Shown one piece after another: positions 25,255 through 33,110 of a stretch of 33,131 nt of DNA. The notes under the pieces were generated by a model. It was not told the origin of the DNA, did no database searches, and saw only the letters and a list, made by a program, of their open reading frames with translations. The stretch's first letter is position 1, and every line of letters starts with the position of its first letter. Position numbers and translations under genes: made by a program. Origin of the DNA: CAZMUD01 sp964569715 (GTDB taxonomy: Bacteria; Chloroflexota; Dehalococcoidia; Dehalococcoidales; UBA2162); NCBI GenBank assembly GCA_964569715.1, contig CAZMUD010000006.1, positions 1 to 33,131 on the forward strand, read 5' to 3'.

Positions 25255-26112
25255 TCACGATATTAATTCCCAGCTTAAGGGCGTGCCTCGCTGAATCTCT
25301 TGTGCAGCTTGCCGACCTAGCACATCTTTGAGGTAACAAGGACGCAGGCCATACCCTGGCCTTATGGAACGCACATTCTCTTCTGTAAAAACTTCGCCTG
25401 CTTTTACATCCTTAACTACAAAAAGCGAGCGGCGAAAGACACGGCTCTTGGCTTCTTGTTCGCCGGCTTCATAGCGCGCTTCTCCCAGTGCTTTTTCAGC
25501 CGTCCGAACAGCCTCTGCCATTTGCTTAAACTCCTGAGGCTCTAAGGAGAAAGCACTATCAGGGCTTGGAGTGCTCCGCGAAAGAGTGAAGTGTTTCTCN
25601 NNNNNNNNNNNNNNNNNNNNNNNNNNNNNNNNNNNNNNNNNNNNNNNNNNNNNNNNNNNNNNNNNNNNNNNNNNNNNNNNNNNNNNNNNNNNNNNNNNNG
25701 AAGCAACCTTGTAGGCGGGCACGTCCATCTCTTCCAGAAAATCCACCGCCGTTTTGTCATAAGGTGTGGAAAATAGCTCAATCCCCAGGTCATTGGCCAC
25801 CTTTTTCAGTTTTGGCTGCCACTCCCAGGGCATATATGCTTCGTGGTAAAGGTCATAAAGGGTCTTGCCATCCCAGAGTGTCCCGCCACCAATGCGGAAT
25901 TCCGGCCGGTCGCTCTGGATGGTTAGGGTATCGGGTGTATAAGTTTGCAGTTTGATGGCATCTGCCCCGGCTTCCTTAGCTGCCTCAACTAGTTTTACTG
26001 CCTCGTCAAACCGCTGGCGATGGTTGGCAGATAATTCGGCGATAATATAAGTGGGATTTCCTGACCCAATTCCTCGTCCATTGATTTCAATGTATTGCTT
26101 TTCACTAAGCAC
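25255..26112 (-). CDS. pseI: Pseudaminic acid synthase (NeuB/PseI family), interrupted by a sequence gap
   Basis: The enzyme condenses PEP with a six-carbon amino sugar to give a nine-carbon nonulosonic acid. Visible parts are YIIAELSANH, DAIKLQTYTPDTL, LWDGKTLYDLYHEAYMPW, LFSTPYDKTAVDFLEE and VPAYKVA before the gap. After it come EKHFTLSR, DSAFSLEPQEFK and a SAF (antifreeze-like) domain with FTEENVRSIRPGYGL. LWDGKTLYDLY and DSAFSLEP favour PseI over NeuB. One hundred Ns at 25600-25699 replace part of the barrel; a full PseI has about 345 residues, so roughly 90 residues are probably missing where the Ns allow 33. The start is taken as GTG 26112, with GGAGG eight bases upstream; a GTG at 26133 lacks a site. 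Confidence 0.88.
   Translation of the reverse strand: MLSEKQYIEINGRGIGSGNPTYIIAELSANHRQRFDEAVKLVEAAKEAGADAIKLQTYTPDTLTIQSDRPEFRIGGGTLWDGKTLYDLYHEAYMPWEWQPKLKKVANDLGIELFSTPYDKTAVDFLEEMDVPAYKVAXXXXXXXXXXXXXXXXXXXXXXXXXXXXXXXXXXEKHFTLSRSTPSPDSAFSLEPQEFKQMAEAVRTAEKALGEARYEAGEQEAKSRVFRRSLFVVKDVKAGEVFTEENVRSIRPGYGLRPCYLKDVLGRQAAQEIQRGTPLSWELIS
25600..25699. other. Assembly gap of exactly 100 Ns
   Basis: A run of exactly 100 Ns lies inside the pseI gene. Exactly 100 is the usual placeholder for a scaffold gap of unknown size. Family length implies the true missing sequence is nearer 280 bases. Confidence 0.97.
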
Positions 26113-26214
26113 TATAACTGCCTCCAATAGCACCTCAGATGGCCAAGAGTCGACAGGGTATGGTCGTATAGGTAAATATCAGGGCGATACGAGCGACAAA
26201 GGTAAATGGACAAT

Positions 26215-27195
26215 CTAACTTTCCAGTTCGAAGAAAACCTCGCCAACGGTTCTCACTCCTACCCCCCTTTCATATCTCAGTTTGTATTCGATTGGTTTAT
26301 TTTGCTTCAAATCAAGCCACCACTTCACATCTTGAAAACCAAAGTAGTGCCTAAAATAAACAGTGCTTGATAGCCTGGGATTAATTTCGAAAGGGATATA
26401 CCCGTCTTTAGCTTTCCTGAACTGGACATTTATCGAGCCCTCAAGCTGGCTGGCTCGGGCAATTTTTTCTACGAAAGATTCTATTTCATTGCTATGAACT
26501 AACTGCACGAATTTCGACAAACTACCATATCCCAGATATCGGTGAAAGCAAATAGAATAAACATTCGTGCCATCAGAAAAAACGCCAACCGTATATTCCT
26601 CGTCCTCGATTCCAATATCTTCTTGCACTACTGCATTTGCTGTTCTTTTCTGGTAAAATTCAAGTTCCTCGGTATCCTTTATTCTCAACAATTCCTTACC
26701 TCCCCAACCTCTTTGGGTCTTTATTAATAGGGGAAAATTTAGTTGGTTATCATACTCTTCGAGCAAAAAAGTAGCTGGGTAAGGAAGCCCGTTCTTCTTT
26801 AAGAACTTAACTGTCTCATATTTATCCAGGAAAGTATTAATGATAAAAGAATTGTTGATAAATACTACTGCTCCGCATTTATCAAAATATTCCCGCTTCC
26901 GGTCAAAAAACTCAATTTCTGCCTCAGTAGTAGGGTAAATAAACTCAATTTCATATTGTTCAATAGCGTTCATTACGAACTTGAGGTAGTTTTCCTCGTC
27001 GACAGCCTTGGGGGCGTTTAGGAAGTTTTCCACCTCTTTCCTGCCGGCCGCGTAAGGGTCAATATCGCAACCTAGTAATTCAAGAGCATAACCTGAATCC
27101 TCTAAACATTTAATAACACTCGAACCAATGTCTCCCCCTACCCCAGTTACCAGAACGCGCATTCGTTTTGAATCTTTCATGCTGGTACCATTCAC
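26215..27195 (-). CDS. ATP-grasp ligase, carbamoyl-phosphate-synthase-like
   Basis: The 326-residue protein has a pre-ATP-grasp Rossmann domain (VLVTGVGGDIGSS, then GCDIDPYAAG). An ATP-grasp fold follows, with FPLLIKTQRGWGGKEL, VVQEDIGIEDEEYTVGV and the metal-binding end PFEINPRLSST. Such proteins join a carboxylate to an amine or thiol through an acyl phosphate. Relatives (PylC- and CarB-like) are common in surface-sugar loci with unknown substrates. It begins with GTG at 27195, overlapping the upstream stop by four bases (GTGA); ATGs at 27180 and 27162 are alternatives. It lies just before pseI, so attachment of an amino acid or similar group to a sugar precursor is possible. Confidence 0.85.
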   Translation of the reverse strand: MNGTSMKDSKRMRVLVTGVGGDIGSSVIKCLEDSGYALELLGCDIDPYAAGRKEVENFLNAPKAVDEENYLKFVMNAIEQYEIEFIYPTTEAEIEFFDRKREYFDKCGAVVFINNSFIINTFLDKYETVKFLKKNGLPYPATFLLEEYDNQLNFPLLIKTQRGWGGKELLRIKDTEELEFYQKRTANAVVQEDIGIEDEEYTVGVFSDGTNVYSICFHRYLGYGSLSKFVQLVHSNEIESFVEKIARASQLEGSINVQFRKAKDGYIPFEINPRLSSTVYFRHYFGFQDVKWWLDLKQNKPIEYKLRYERGVGVRTVGEVFFELES

Positions 27196-28115
27196 GCTAT
27201 AGTAGCGAAGGCTTCAATTTCTCTGCCAATTCCCAGTTGGGCAAACGCTTCGTAGAGCGCATCTTTAAAATCATTACTATTCACTTCGTACAACCACTTC
27301 TCAAGGCGTACCCGCTTTAGGTGCATCTGTCTACCAATCTCAGGATTTGATATGTAGTCCTCTCCCATCAAGGGGAAAAGCTCTAGAGGAAAGGTAGAGG
27401 TCATATATAAAACTTTATATCCCAGCTTTATCAAAAAACTCCTTAGAGATTGATGAGTCCAGTAATTAAGATGCTCTGGCGGATGAAGCCAATAGTTCTG
27501 ATTAGCACTATTTTCTTTCAGAACAGTATCATTCAATAACTGTTGTAACAAACTAAAGTCATTGGGGACATGAATATTCAAAATACCACCCGGAATTAAG
27601 AGACGCTCTTTTACCAGTCTGAGAACTTCTGCTGGCGCTGGTAGATGTTCCAACACAGAATTAAGGGTAACCACTGAACTAGAAGGGAAGTCCATCTTGA
27701 GCAAATCGTAAAATTGAGCGCAGCGTATATTAAGATTATCATCCTTACAAATTTCGCAAGCATCTTCTGAAGGCTCCAGTCCCATAGTTTCCCAGCCCTT
27801 ATTCTTCATAAAACGTAAAAAGTCACCATATCCTGAGCCGATATCAAGAACCCTTAAGGGGAGTTCTTTGGCGAGAAACTTCTTAATCCTGCGTAACTTA
27901 TCTTCATATTGAATATAGTAAAACCCATCAGGGTCATGGGGCTTGTCTGTCATCGAGCGGTTGTCCCCAAGGTTTTCATAGTAGCTCTTATGGTAGTAAT
28001 CACGCAGTTCCTCTTCCGTTGGCATGGGATGCACATGCCAGTACCCACAGCTCACACAGTTGATAACTTTGTAGCTGTCTTTTACTATAAACTCTGAATA
28101 TTCGTGTCTAGGCAT
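27192..28115 (-). CDS. Class I SAM methyltransferase with half zinc ribbon
   Basis: The 307-residue protein opens with a CVSCGYWHVHPMPT element (Cys20, Cys23), which looks like the second half of the zinc ribbon seen in this methyltransferase type, then DYYHKSYYE. The SAM-binding core follows: VLDIGSGYGDFLRFM (about 89-103), GLEPSEDACE, VVTLNSVLEHLPAPAEVL and PGGILNIHVPNDFS. All core motifs are intact, unlike the relative at 16154. The ATG at 28115 lies inside the end of the metallophosphoesterase gene (31-base overlap). The acceptor is unknown; a sugar, possibly nucleotide-linked, is the usual guess. Confidence 0.85.
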   Translation of the reverse strand: MPRHEYSEFIVKDSYKVINCVSCGYWHVHPMPTEEELRDYYHKSYYENLGDNRSMTDKPHDPDGFYYIQYEDKLRRIKKFLAKELPLRVLDIGSGYGDFLRFMKNKGWETMGLEPSEDACEICKDDNLNIRCAQFYDLLKMDFPSSSVVTLNSVLEHLPAPAEVLRLVKERLLIPGGILNIHVPNDFSLLQQLLNDTVLKENSANQNYWLHPPEHLNYWTHQSLRSFLIKLGYKVLYMTSTFPLELFPLMGEDYISNPEIGRQMHLKRVRLEKWLYEVNSNDFKDALYEAFAQLGIGREIEAFATIA

Positions 28116-28843
28116 CTATTCCGTTGCCCTCTCTTTAATACCTCTGTCAGATAAGGAACTTCAGGGTCAATTCGGCGGGTTTCCTTGATGACCTCTTTAA
28201 CATCATACCTGACATGGCGAAGTTGTACGGTTAAATTATCCAGTTCTAACAAAGCCCAAGACGCTCCTGTTCTATCCCTCGCTTGCCCCACGGAACCTGG
28301 GTTCAAAATGAGTTGCCGTTTATGTTTCTTCAGATACTGATAATGACAATGTCCGATAATAACTATATCATAGTTCAAAGCATAAACCTCACTAAGCTTC
28401 TGGTCTGGCATGTCGGGGTACAGGTATTCATTTATATCCCAAGGAGAACCATGGCAAAGCAGTATTCTCCTATCTTTTATTACAACTTCCAGCCTGGGAG
28501 ACAGGGAGCGCAACCAATGAACGTTTTTCTTGGCAACATTTTTCACTGCAATTTCTAGCGAACTTCCGTATTTCTTTTTATACTCGTCGGTCATTTGCCA
28601 TTCGCCATCCAATAACCTCAAAAAATCCCTATCATGGTTCCCCAGAATTGCGGTGTGTGGTAGTGTTCTGATTAGCTCAATAACCTGGTTAGATGAATAG
28701 TAATATCCGAGATAATCGCCACAGCATAGATAGTACTCACAGGCTAACCTCTCTGCCGCCGAAACAACAGCCTTCAGAGCCGGATAATTCCCGTGAAAAT
28801 CACTAATGACGGCAAGCCTTTTTATATTCCTGTTTAATATCAT
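28085..28843 (-). CDS. Calcineurin-like metallophosphoesterase (YfcE/MJ0936 type)
   Basis: The 252-residue protein has the full metallophosphoesterase set. SDFHGN (Asp15, His17) is followed by CCGDYLGY, ILGNHDRD, LLCHGSPW, IIGHCHYQ and ILNPGSVGQ. These residues bind two metals and cleave phosphomono- or diesters. The start is the ATG at 28843, just before the first strand; a TTG at 28894 would add 17 residues unlike the family. It overlaps the end of the SDR gene by 41 bases. In a nonulosonic acid cassette it might dephosphorylate a sugar intermediate or cleave a nucleotide sugar; this is inferred. Confidence 0.87.
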   Translation of the reverse strand: MILNRNIKRLAVISDFHGNYPALKAVVSAAERLACEYYLCCGDYLGYYYSSNQVIELIRTLPHTAILGNHDRDFLRLLDGEWQMTDEYKKKYGSSLEIAVKNVAKKNVHWLRSLSPRLEVVIKDRRILLCHGSPWDINEYLYPDMPDQKLSEVYALNYDIVIIGHCHYQYLKKHKRQLILNPGSVGQARDRTGASWALLELDNLTVQLRHVRYDVKEVIKETRRIDPEVPYLTEVLKRGQRNRCLDTNIQSL

Positions 28844-29654
28844 GCAAGGATTCAAGGAACGTCCTGGTTTCAGGGAACAAGCTAGACGGTTCAATTAGTT
28901 GGTCTCCAGCCTCAGCGCCACCCACAAATATGGGTTTCTTTTGCGGCATATACTCACGACACACGAACTCAAGCATTTGCTTGATACTCAAGACTTCTGT
29001 CCCAGCTATCAGGTGCACTCCTTTGACGTCTTTATCAAGACAGTATTGGATAGCCCTGGCTGCGTCTCTAACATAAATATAGTTACGCTTGGCTTTACCT
29101 GAACCCTTGATTTGGGGAATCTCTCCATTCAGCGCACTTCTGATGGTATTATTCAACCCTAAATGAGATGGACCATTTAGACCAAAAATTCCGGCGAAGC
29201 GAAGAATAGCATAGTCTTCTAGCGTTGACATTATGCCCCTTTCTGCTATCCATTTGCTTAGCGCATAAGGAACATCTGGTGAAGGAATTGAAGACAGTGA
29301 AATGTGCGGCGCGAGGCTTCCTGCAATTATAGCCGTGGATGAAAAAATAAATTTTATTCCTCTTTCTCGTGCCATCTGAGCCAGCATTATTGAAGCCGTA
29401 GTATTGACTTTATAGATAGTCTCATTAAATCTCTGCCCAAAATCAACCTTGCTTGCCAAGTGAATCATGGCGTCAACCGAAGGCAGTTGACCGCGTAGAG
29501 AGTCAAGGGTTACATCCTCCAAATCAAGTGACATTTGGTCTTGATAACACATGCTTCCGTGCCCGACTGGTATAACATTATGACCAGTTTCAGTAAGGCA
29601 AGCATAAGTGGCTTTGCCTAGAAACCCGGTTGCCCCAGTCAATAATATTTTCAT
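28803..29654 (-). CDS. NAD(P)-dependent sugar epimerase/dehydratase (extended SDR)
   Basis: The 283-residue protein has the nucleotide-binding GATGFLG (7-13), MIHLAS, FSSTA (104-108) and the catalytic YALSK (Tyr130, Lys134), then RNYIYVRDAARAI. This is the GalE/UDP-glucose epimerase-like extended SDR pattern, acting on a nucleotide sugar as epimerase, dehydratase or reductase. It lacks features that would identify it as PseB. It starts three bases after the stop of the Gfo/Idh gene upstream, with AGGAA next to the ATG at 29654. Confidence 0.86.
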   Translation of the reverse strand: MKILLTGATGFLGKATYACLTETGHNVIPVGHGSMCYQDQMSLDLEDVTLDSLRGQLPSVDAMIHLASKVDFGQRFNETIYKVNTTASIMLAQMARERGIKFIFSSTAIIAGSLAPHISLSSIPSPDVPYALSKWIAERGIMSTLEDYAILRFAGIFGLNGPSHLGLNNTIRSALNGEIPQIKGSGKAKRNYIYVRDAARAIQYCLDKDVKGVHLIAGTEVLSIKQMLEFVCREYMPQKKPIFVGGAEAGDQLIEPSSLFPETRTFLESLHDIKQEYKKACRH

Positions 29655-29657
29655 TTC

Positions 29658-30647
29658 CTAATTGCCAAGCATAGCGATTTTCCCGTGTTGAGCGGATTCC
29701 TTGGCCGCTAGAGCTATCTCCAGAACCCGCTTGGCGGTAGCTCCATCCGCTTCTGGTCTCTCCTCTCCATTTATACAATTGATAAAGTGCCTCATTTCCT
29801 CGAGGTACATATCATTAGGCTCAGTCTCTACTTTTATCTCTTCCCAGTGGCTTGTTTTAGCCGTAAAGATACTCACCTTCTTACCAGGATAGTCCCAGAT
29901 AATTGTTCCCTCCTCACCTATGAGCTTGCACGAGCGAGAATAGCCTCGCTGGACAAAGTCTAAATGAACTCCAGCGATAGCACCGCTCTCAAACTTAAGG
30001 ATAATCTCAGCAGTATCTTCTGTCTCTACTTCCAAACTACTGAGCTTTCCAGCGAAGCAGCATACCTCTCTAACCTCACCAAGTAGCCAACGAGTATAGT
30101 CTAGTTCATGGGAGCTGTCCAAAATTATGCCGCCCCCTATCTCCTTCCTGACAGTGTACATTTCCCTGTAATCCTGCCAGGGATGCCAATCAGGAAGATA
30201 TTGCCCAGCCTCCACTCTCGCCGACAGAACTTTTCCGATCTTCCCATCATCAAGAAGCTCCTTTACCAATCTCAAACCGGGATGGAAACGGAAGTTGTAG
30301 CCTACGAAAACAACCAAACCTTTAGTCTTGGCTTGCTCAAGAAGCGTATCAACGCCTTCTAGCTTATGCGAAATTGGCTTCTCTATGAAAAGGTGAGCAC
30401 CATGCTCAACACCTTTGAGTGCAAAGGGGATATGCAGAGCTGGCGGCACAGCTATTATAAAAGCGTCTACATGTTGGTTTAAAGCATCGTCCAAATTGGC
30501 ATATGTCCTAACTTGGTATTTTTCTTTTATAAAGGCAAGGCGTTTGATGTCTGTATCGTGAACTAAAATTTCACCAGCAAACAGACTTTGCAGATTGCGA
30601 ATATGTCTTTCACCGATAGAGCCACAGCCTACTACTAATATAAGCAT
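29658..30647 (-). CDS. Gfo/Idh/MocA-family oxidoreductase
   Basis: The 329-residue protein starts with the NAD-binding VGCGSIGERH (6-15) and has FIEKPISH with Lys90. In the C-terminal domain GGGIILDSSHELDYTRWL supplies the usual Asp/His pair. It probably oxidises or reduces a sugar in the nonulosonic acid cassette. It is not a close match to the oxidoreductase at 17170 or to the stub at 3421, so three distinct members of this family occur in the window. The ATG at 30647 is preceded by GGGAG, which lies inside the end of the probable formyltransferase fragment. Confidence 0.88.
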   Translation of the reverse strand: MLILVVGCGSIGERHIRNLQSLFAGEILVHDTDIKRLAFIKEKYQVRTYANLDDALNQHVDAFIIAVPPALHIPFALKGVEHGAHLFIEKPISHKLEGVDTLLEQAKTKGLVVFVGYNFRFHPGLRLVKELLDDGKIGKVLSARVEAGQYLPDWHPWQDYREMYTVRKEIGGGIILDSSHELDYTRWLLGEVREVCCFAGKLSSLEVETEDTAEIILKFESGAIAGVHLDFVQRGYSRSCKLIGEEGTIIWDYPGKKVSIFTAKTSHWEEIKVETEPNDMYLEEMRHFINCINGEERPEADGATAKRVLEIALAAKESAQHGKIAMLGN

Positions 30648-30653
30648 CTTTGA

Positions 30654-30737
30654 TTACTCCCTGCATTTCCCTTTCCCTTGTGGATGCACTACTAAGCCAG
30701 CAATACTTTCACCATGTTCCCTAAGCCACTTGAGCCC
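30654..30737 (-). pseudogene. Possible formyltransferase fragment
   Basis: The 73-base gap between pseG and the next gene reads in one frame as GLKWLREHGESIAG followed by LVVHPQGKGKCRE and TAA at 30654. It begins inside the last codons of pseG in another frame and has no start of its own. The pattern of a helix, GE, hydrophobic strand and HP recalls the segment after the first strand in methionyl-tRNA-formyltransferase-like sugar N-formyltransferases, which are often found beside PseG-type genes. Only about 27 codons remain, so the assignment rests on little and could be chance. Confidence 0.38.
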
Positions 30738-31770
30738 TTGTTTCTTGCATAACAGTGATTACCCTTTGAGCCCCTTGCCCATCTACTATCCGCCGTGCTT
30801 TTTCTATCGTCTTTGTCCTCCAATCATGGTTTTTCAATAGTGAAGCCACTGCCCTAGCTAATGGCTCAACCGAGATACCTTTTGCCCAACCCAGGGATTT
30901 TCCCGCATCAGCGCTCTCCACCTGCTCGGCAATATAACGCTGGTTATCGGCAACGGTAATAAGCAGAGCCGGAACACCCATGAACATCAGTTCCCAAACA
31001 GTACATCCTGACGTGGCAACAGCCACATCCGCCCAGGCCATCAACTCAGCCATATCCCCTACATTGTGGACTAAACGGATGCGAATACGGCTCTGCCTGG
31101 CTGCTAATTCCAGTTCATCGGCATGAGGATTGCTTGCCCCGACGACGACGGTTGCTTCCAGACCGGAAATATCTATCTTCTGGAGTGCCTGAATCACTTT
31201 GAGTGTATGATTCTCAGCATCACCACCGCCTAATGTCACCAGCACTCGTCGAGCTACCTCCGGGATTTCACGCTTCCAATCTTTCCAGGCAAGAAACTCT
31301 CGTCTGAGGAGCGCGTAGCGCGTGCCCAGCAACAAATGGGTGTAAGGCTCACAAGAGTAGTGCAACTGCTCCGCACCCAGATTCTGGTTCAGTAAAATGT
31401 CAGCATAGTAGTGCTTCAGGTGAGCTATATCATCTAGGACGAGCAATCGATGTTCCGTTTCCTTCACCTGTTGCTGATAGACTTCGTTAAAGTGATAGCC
31501 GTCTAGCACCACCCAGGCATCGGGATGAGCAGCTAGAATACCTTTGGTATGGTCCCAATCGCTGGCATCGGGATGGGGCATAGCCAGTAGATGGATGTCA
31601 AATTCCTCTTCCCTGAGTGGTTGAAGTAAGCCCTCTTCTTGACAGGCAGTGATAAAAATTACCTGACCACCGGCTTCCTTCCAGGCCTGTCCCAGCGCCA
31701 GGCAGCGCATCAGATGCCCTATGCCTATCTGAATGCTGGCATCGACTCGAATGATAAGTTTTTCCATCAT
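30721..31770 (-). CDS. pseG: PseG-like UDP-sugar hydrolase
   Basis: PseG removes UDP from UDP-2,4-diacetamido-2,4,6-trideoxy-altrose, giving the free sugar that PseI condenses with PEP. The 349-residue protein opens with the PseG signature RVDASIQIGIGHLMRCL, including the catalytic-type His19. It continues with VVLDGYHF, RYALLRREF, VLVTLGGGD and the donor-domain ATSGCTVWELMFMGVP. Helicobacter and Campylobacter PseG have about 275 residues; this one is longer, as in many SpsG-type relatives. The ATG at 31770 or 31767 follows GGAAG at some distance. It lies 26 bases after the aminotransferase gene. PseG-like enzymes can act on related sugars, so the exact nonulosonic acid is open. Confidence 0.9.
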   Translation of the reverse strand: MMEKLIIRVDASIQIGIGHLMRCLALGQAWKEAGGQVIFITACQEEGLLQPLREEEFDIHLLAMPHPDASDWDHTKGILAAHPDAWVVLDGYHFNEVYQQQVKETEHRLLVLDDIAHLKHYYADILLNQNLGAEQLHYSCEPYTHLLLGTRYALLRREFLAWKDWKREIPEVARRVLVTLGGGDAENHTLKVIQALQKIDISGLEATVVVGASNPHADELELAARQSRIRIRLVHNVGDMAELMAWADVAVATSGCTVWELMFMGVPALLITVADNQRYIAEQVESADAGKSLGWAKGISVEPLARAVASLLKNHDWRTKTIEKARRIVDGQGAQRVITVMQETRAQVA

Positions 31771-31796
31771 AAAACTCTGGGTTCTTCCTGCGTTAA

Positions 31797-33110
31797 CTAT
31801 GTAAGGCGGCGAAAGCCGGAATGTGCTACCGGACCCTTTAGAAGCTTCTCCACCTCGTTTTTTTCAATTGCCTTGGCGATAACAGTAAAGGTCTCGTCTA
31901 GTGCCTTCAAGTAACTTTCTATGTGAAGGTCCTGATGAGCCAAAGCGGCGTAAAAGGCGTTGGAAGCTAGAAAGCCCTTATAGAGCATTTCTTGAGTGAA
32001 TAATGTCCTAATCGCCTGGCCATTTTCATAATTAAAATCAAAATGTGCCAGTGGCGGAATCCCACTGATGCTGATTCGCAAACCGTGGCGCTTGGCAGCC
32101 GATTGCCACCCGGATTGGACGTGTTTACCGGTTGTCACTAAATGCTCCGCAACATTATGGAGCTGGTGCTTGCGAATTGTTGCCAGAGCCGAAATTGGGC
32201 CAATTTTTTCTGTCCAGGAAGTGCTGCTTATGAAACTATCCTGGGCAGCCTGCATAACATCGGCGGTGCCGATAATCGCTGCCATAGGGTAGCCATTACT
32301 TATTGCCTTGGCGAAGACGGCAATATCTGGATTAACTCCATATAGAAGATGAGCTCCTCCTGTGGCCAGGCGCCATCCAGAAGAAACCTCGTCGAAGATT
32401 AACACAGCCTTGATACTTCTGGCGATTTCTCTAACTCCTTCCAGGAAACCTGGGTTCGGTTCATAATTTCTTACTGGTTCCATAACGATTGCTGCAATCT
32501 CATCCTTGTACCGTGATATGATTGCTTTCAATTCCTCAATTTTATTGTAGTGGAAAGCAAACGCTGTATTTTTCAGGCAGCGTGGCACCCCGGCTGGCTC
32601 CAACCCGGGAAGGAGATGACCATCCAGAGCGTCCTCCTCCCCCAGATTAGCTGCCAAGTACCAATCGTGCCAGCCGTGGTATCCGCAGAAGACAACCTTG
32701 TCTCTCTTCGTCCGGGCACGGGCGATGCGGACAGCGATTGCCATTGCCTCTCCCCCTGCCCGTGAGTAACGAACCATATTGGCCCACGGATGAAGCTCAC
32801 AAAGCAAATCGGCTAACTCTACCTCTTCGGGACAATTTAAGGTGCACATTGCACCGGAGTCGATTGCTGCTTTTACAGCGTTGTCTACGTCGGGGTCAGC
32901 ATATCCCAGGATGCAGGCACCGAGCCCCATATAACTCATGTCAATATACTTGTTGCCATCAAGGTCCCAGACCTTGATGCCTTTAGCTTTGGAATAATAG
33001 CTGGGCCACTGTTCGGGTAAAAAGAGCTCGGGGCGTTTTGAAAACAATTGGGTGCCACCGGGGATTCGCTGGCGTGCTTGAGTATAAAGTTTCTGACCAG
33101 TCTTAGCCAT
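31797..33110 (-). CDS. Class III aminotransferase, glutamate-1-semialdehyde-aminomutase-like
   Basis: The 437-residue PLP enzyme has the class III pattern: DLDGNKYIDMSYMGLG, RAGGEA, YHGWHDW (144-150), IFDEVSSGWR (Asp240 holding the PLP nitrogen) and FAKAISNGYP with the PLP lysine Lys268. It looks like HemL-type aminomutases, but the surroundings argue against heme synthesis. In spore-coat-like sps and nonulosonic acid loci a GSA-type aminotransferase often lies next to SpsF/SpsG proteins. It probably aminates a keto sugar. It is the first gene of the minus-strand run in this window; 21 bases remain upstream, so the operon may continue beyond the edge. Confidence 0.87.
   Translation of the reverse strand: MAKTGQKLYTQARQRIPGGTQLFSKRPELFLPEQWPSYYSKAKGIKVWDLDGNKYIDMSYMGLGACILGYADPDVDNAVKAAIDSGAMCTLNCPEEVELADLLCELHPWANMVRYSRAGGEAMAIAVRIARARTKRDKVVFCGYHGWHDWYLAANLGEEDALDGHLLPGLEPAGVPRCLKNTAFAFHYNKIEELKAIISRYKDEIAAIVMEPVRNYEPNPGFLEGVREIARSIKAVLIFDEVSSGWRLATGGAHLLYGVNPDIAVFAKAISNGYPMAAIIGTADVMQAAQDSFISSTSWTEKIGPISALATIRKHQLHNVAEHLVTTGKHVQSGWQSAAKRHGLRISISGIPPLAHFDFNYENGQAIRTLFTQEMLYKGFLASNAFYAALAHQDLHIESYLKALDETFTVIAKAIEKNEVEKLLKGPVAHSGFRRLT

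Noticed and set aside
26134..26214. Gap before pseI with an open 33-codon frame, an inverted TCGTAT/ATACGA pair and a repeated GGTAAAT
   Set aside because: No recognisable protein; the repeats are six or seven bases and the hairpin loop is long.
28844..28894. TTG start of the metallophosphoesterase at 28894
   Set aside because: The extra 17 residues come from the overlapping SDR gene's codons in another frame and do not resemble the family; ATG 28843 sits just before the first motif.
31797..33110. HemL (heme synthesis) identity for the aminotransferase
   Set aside because: The active-site plan is shared, but the adjacent PseG gene and the locus indicate sugar amination.
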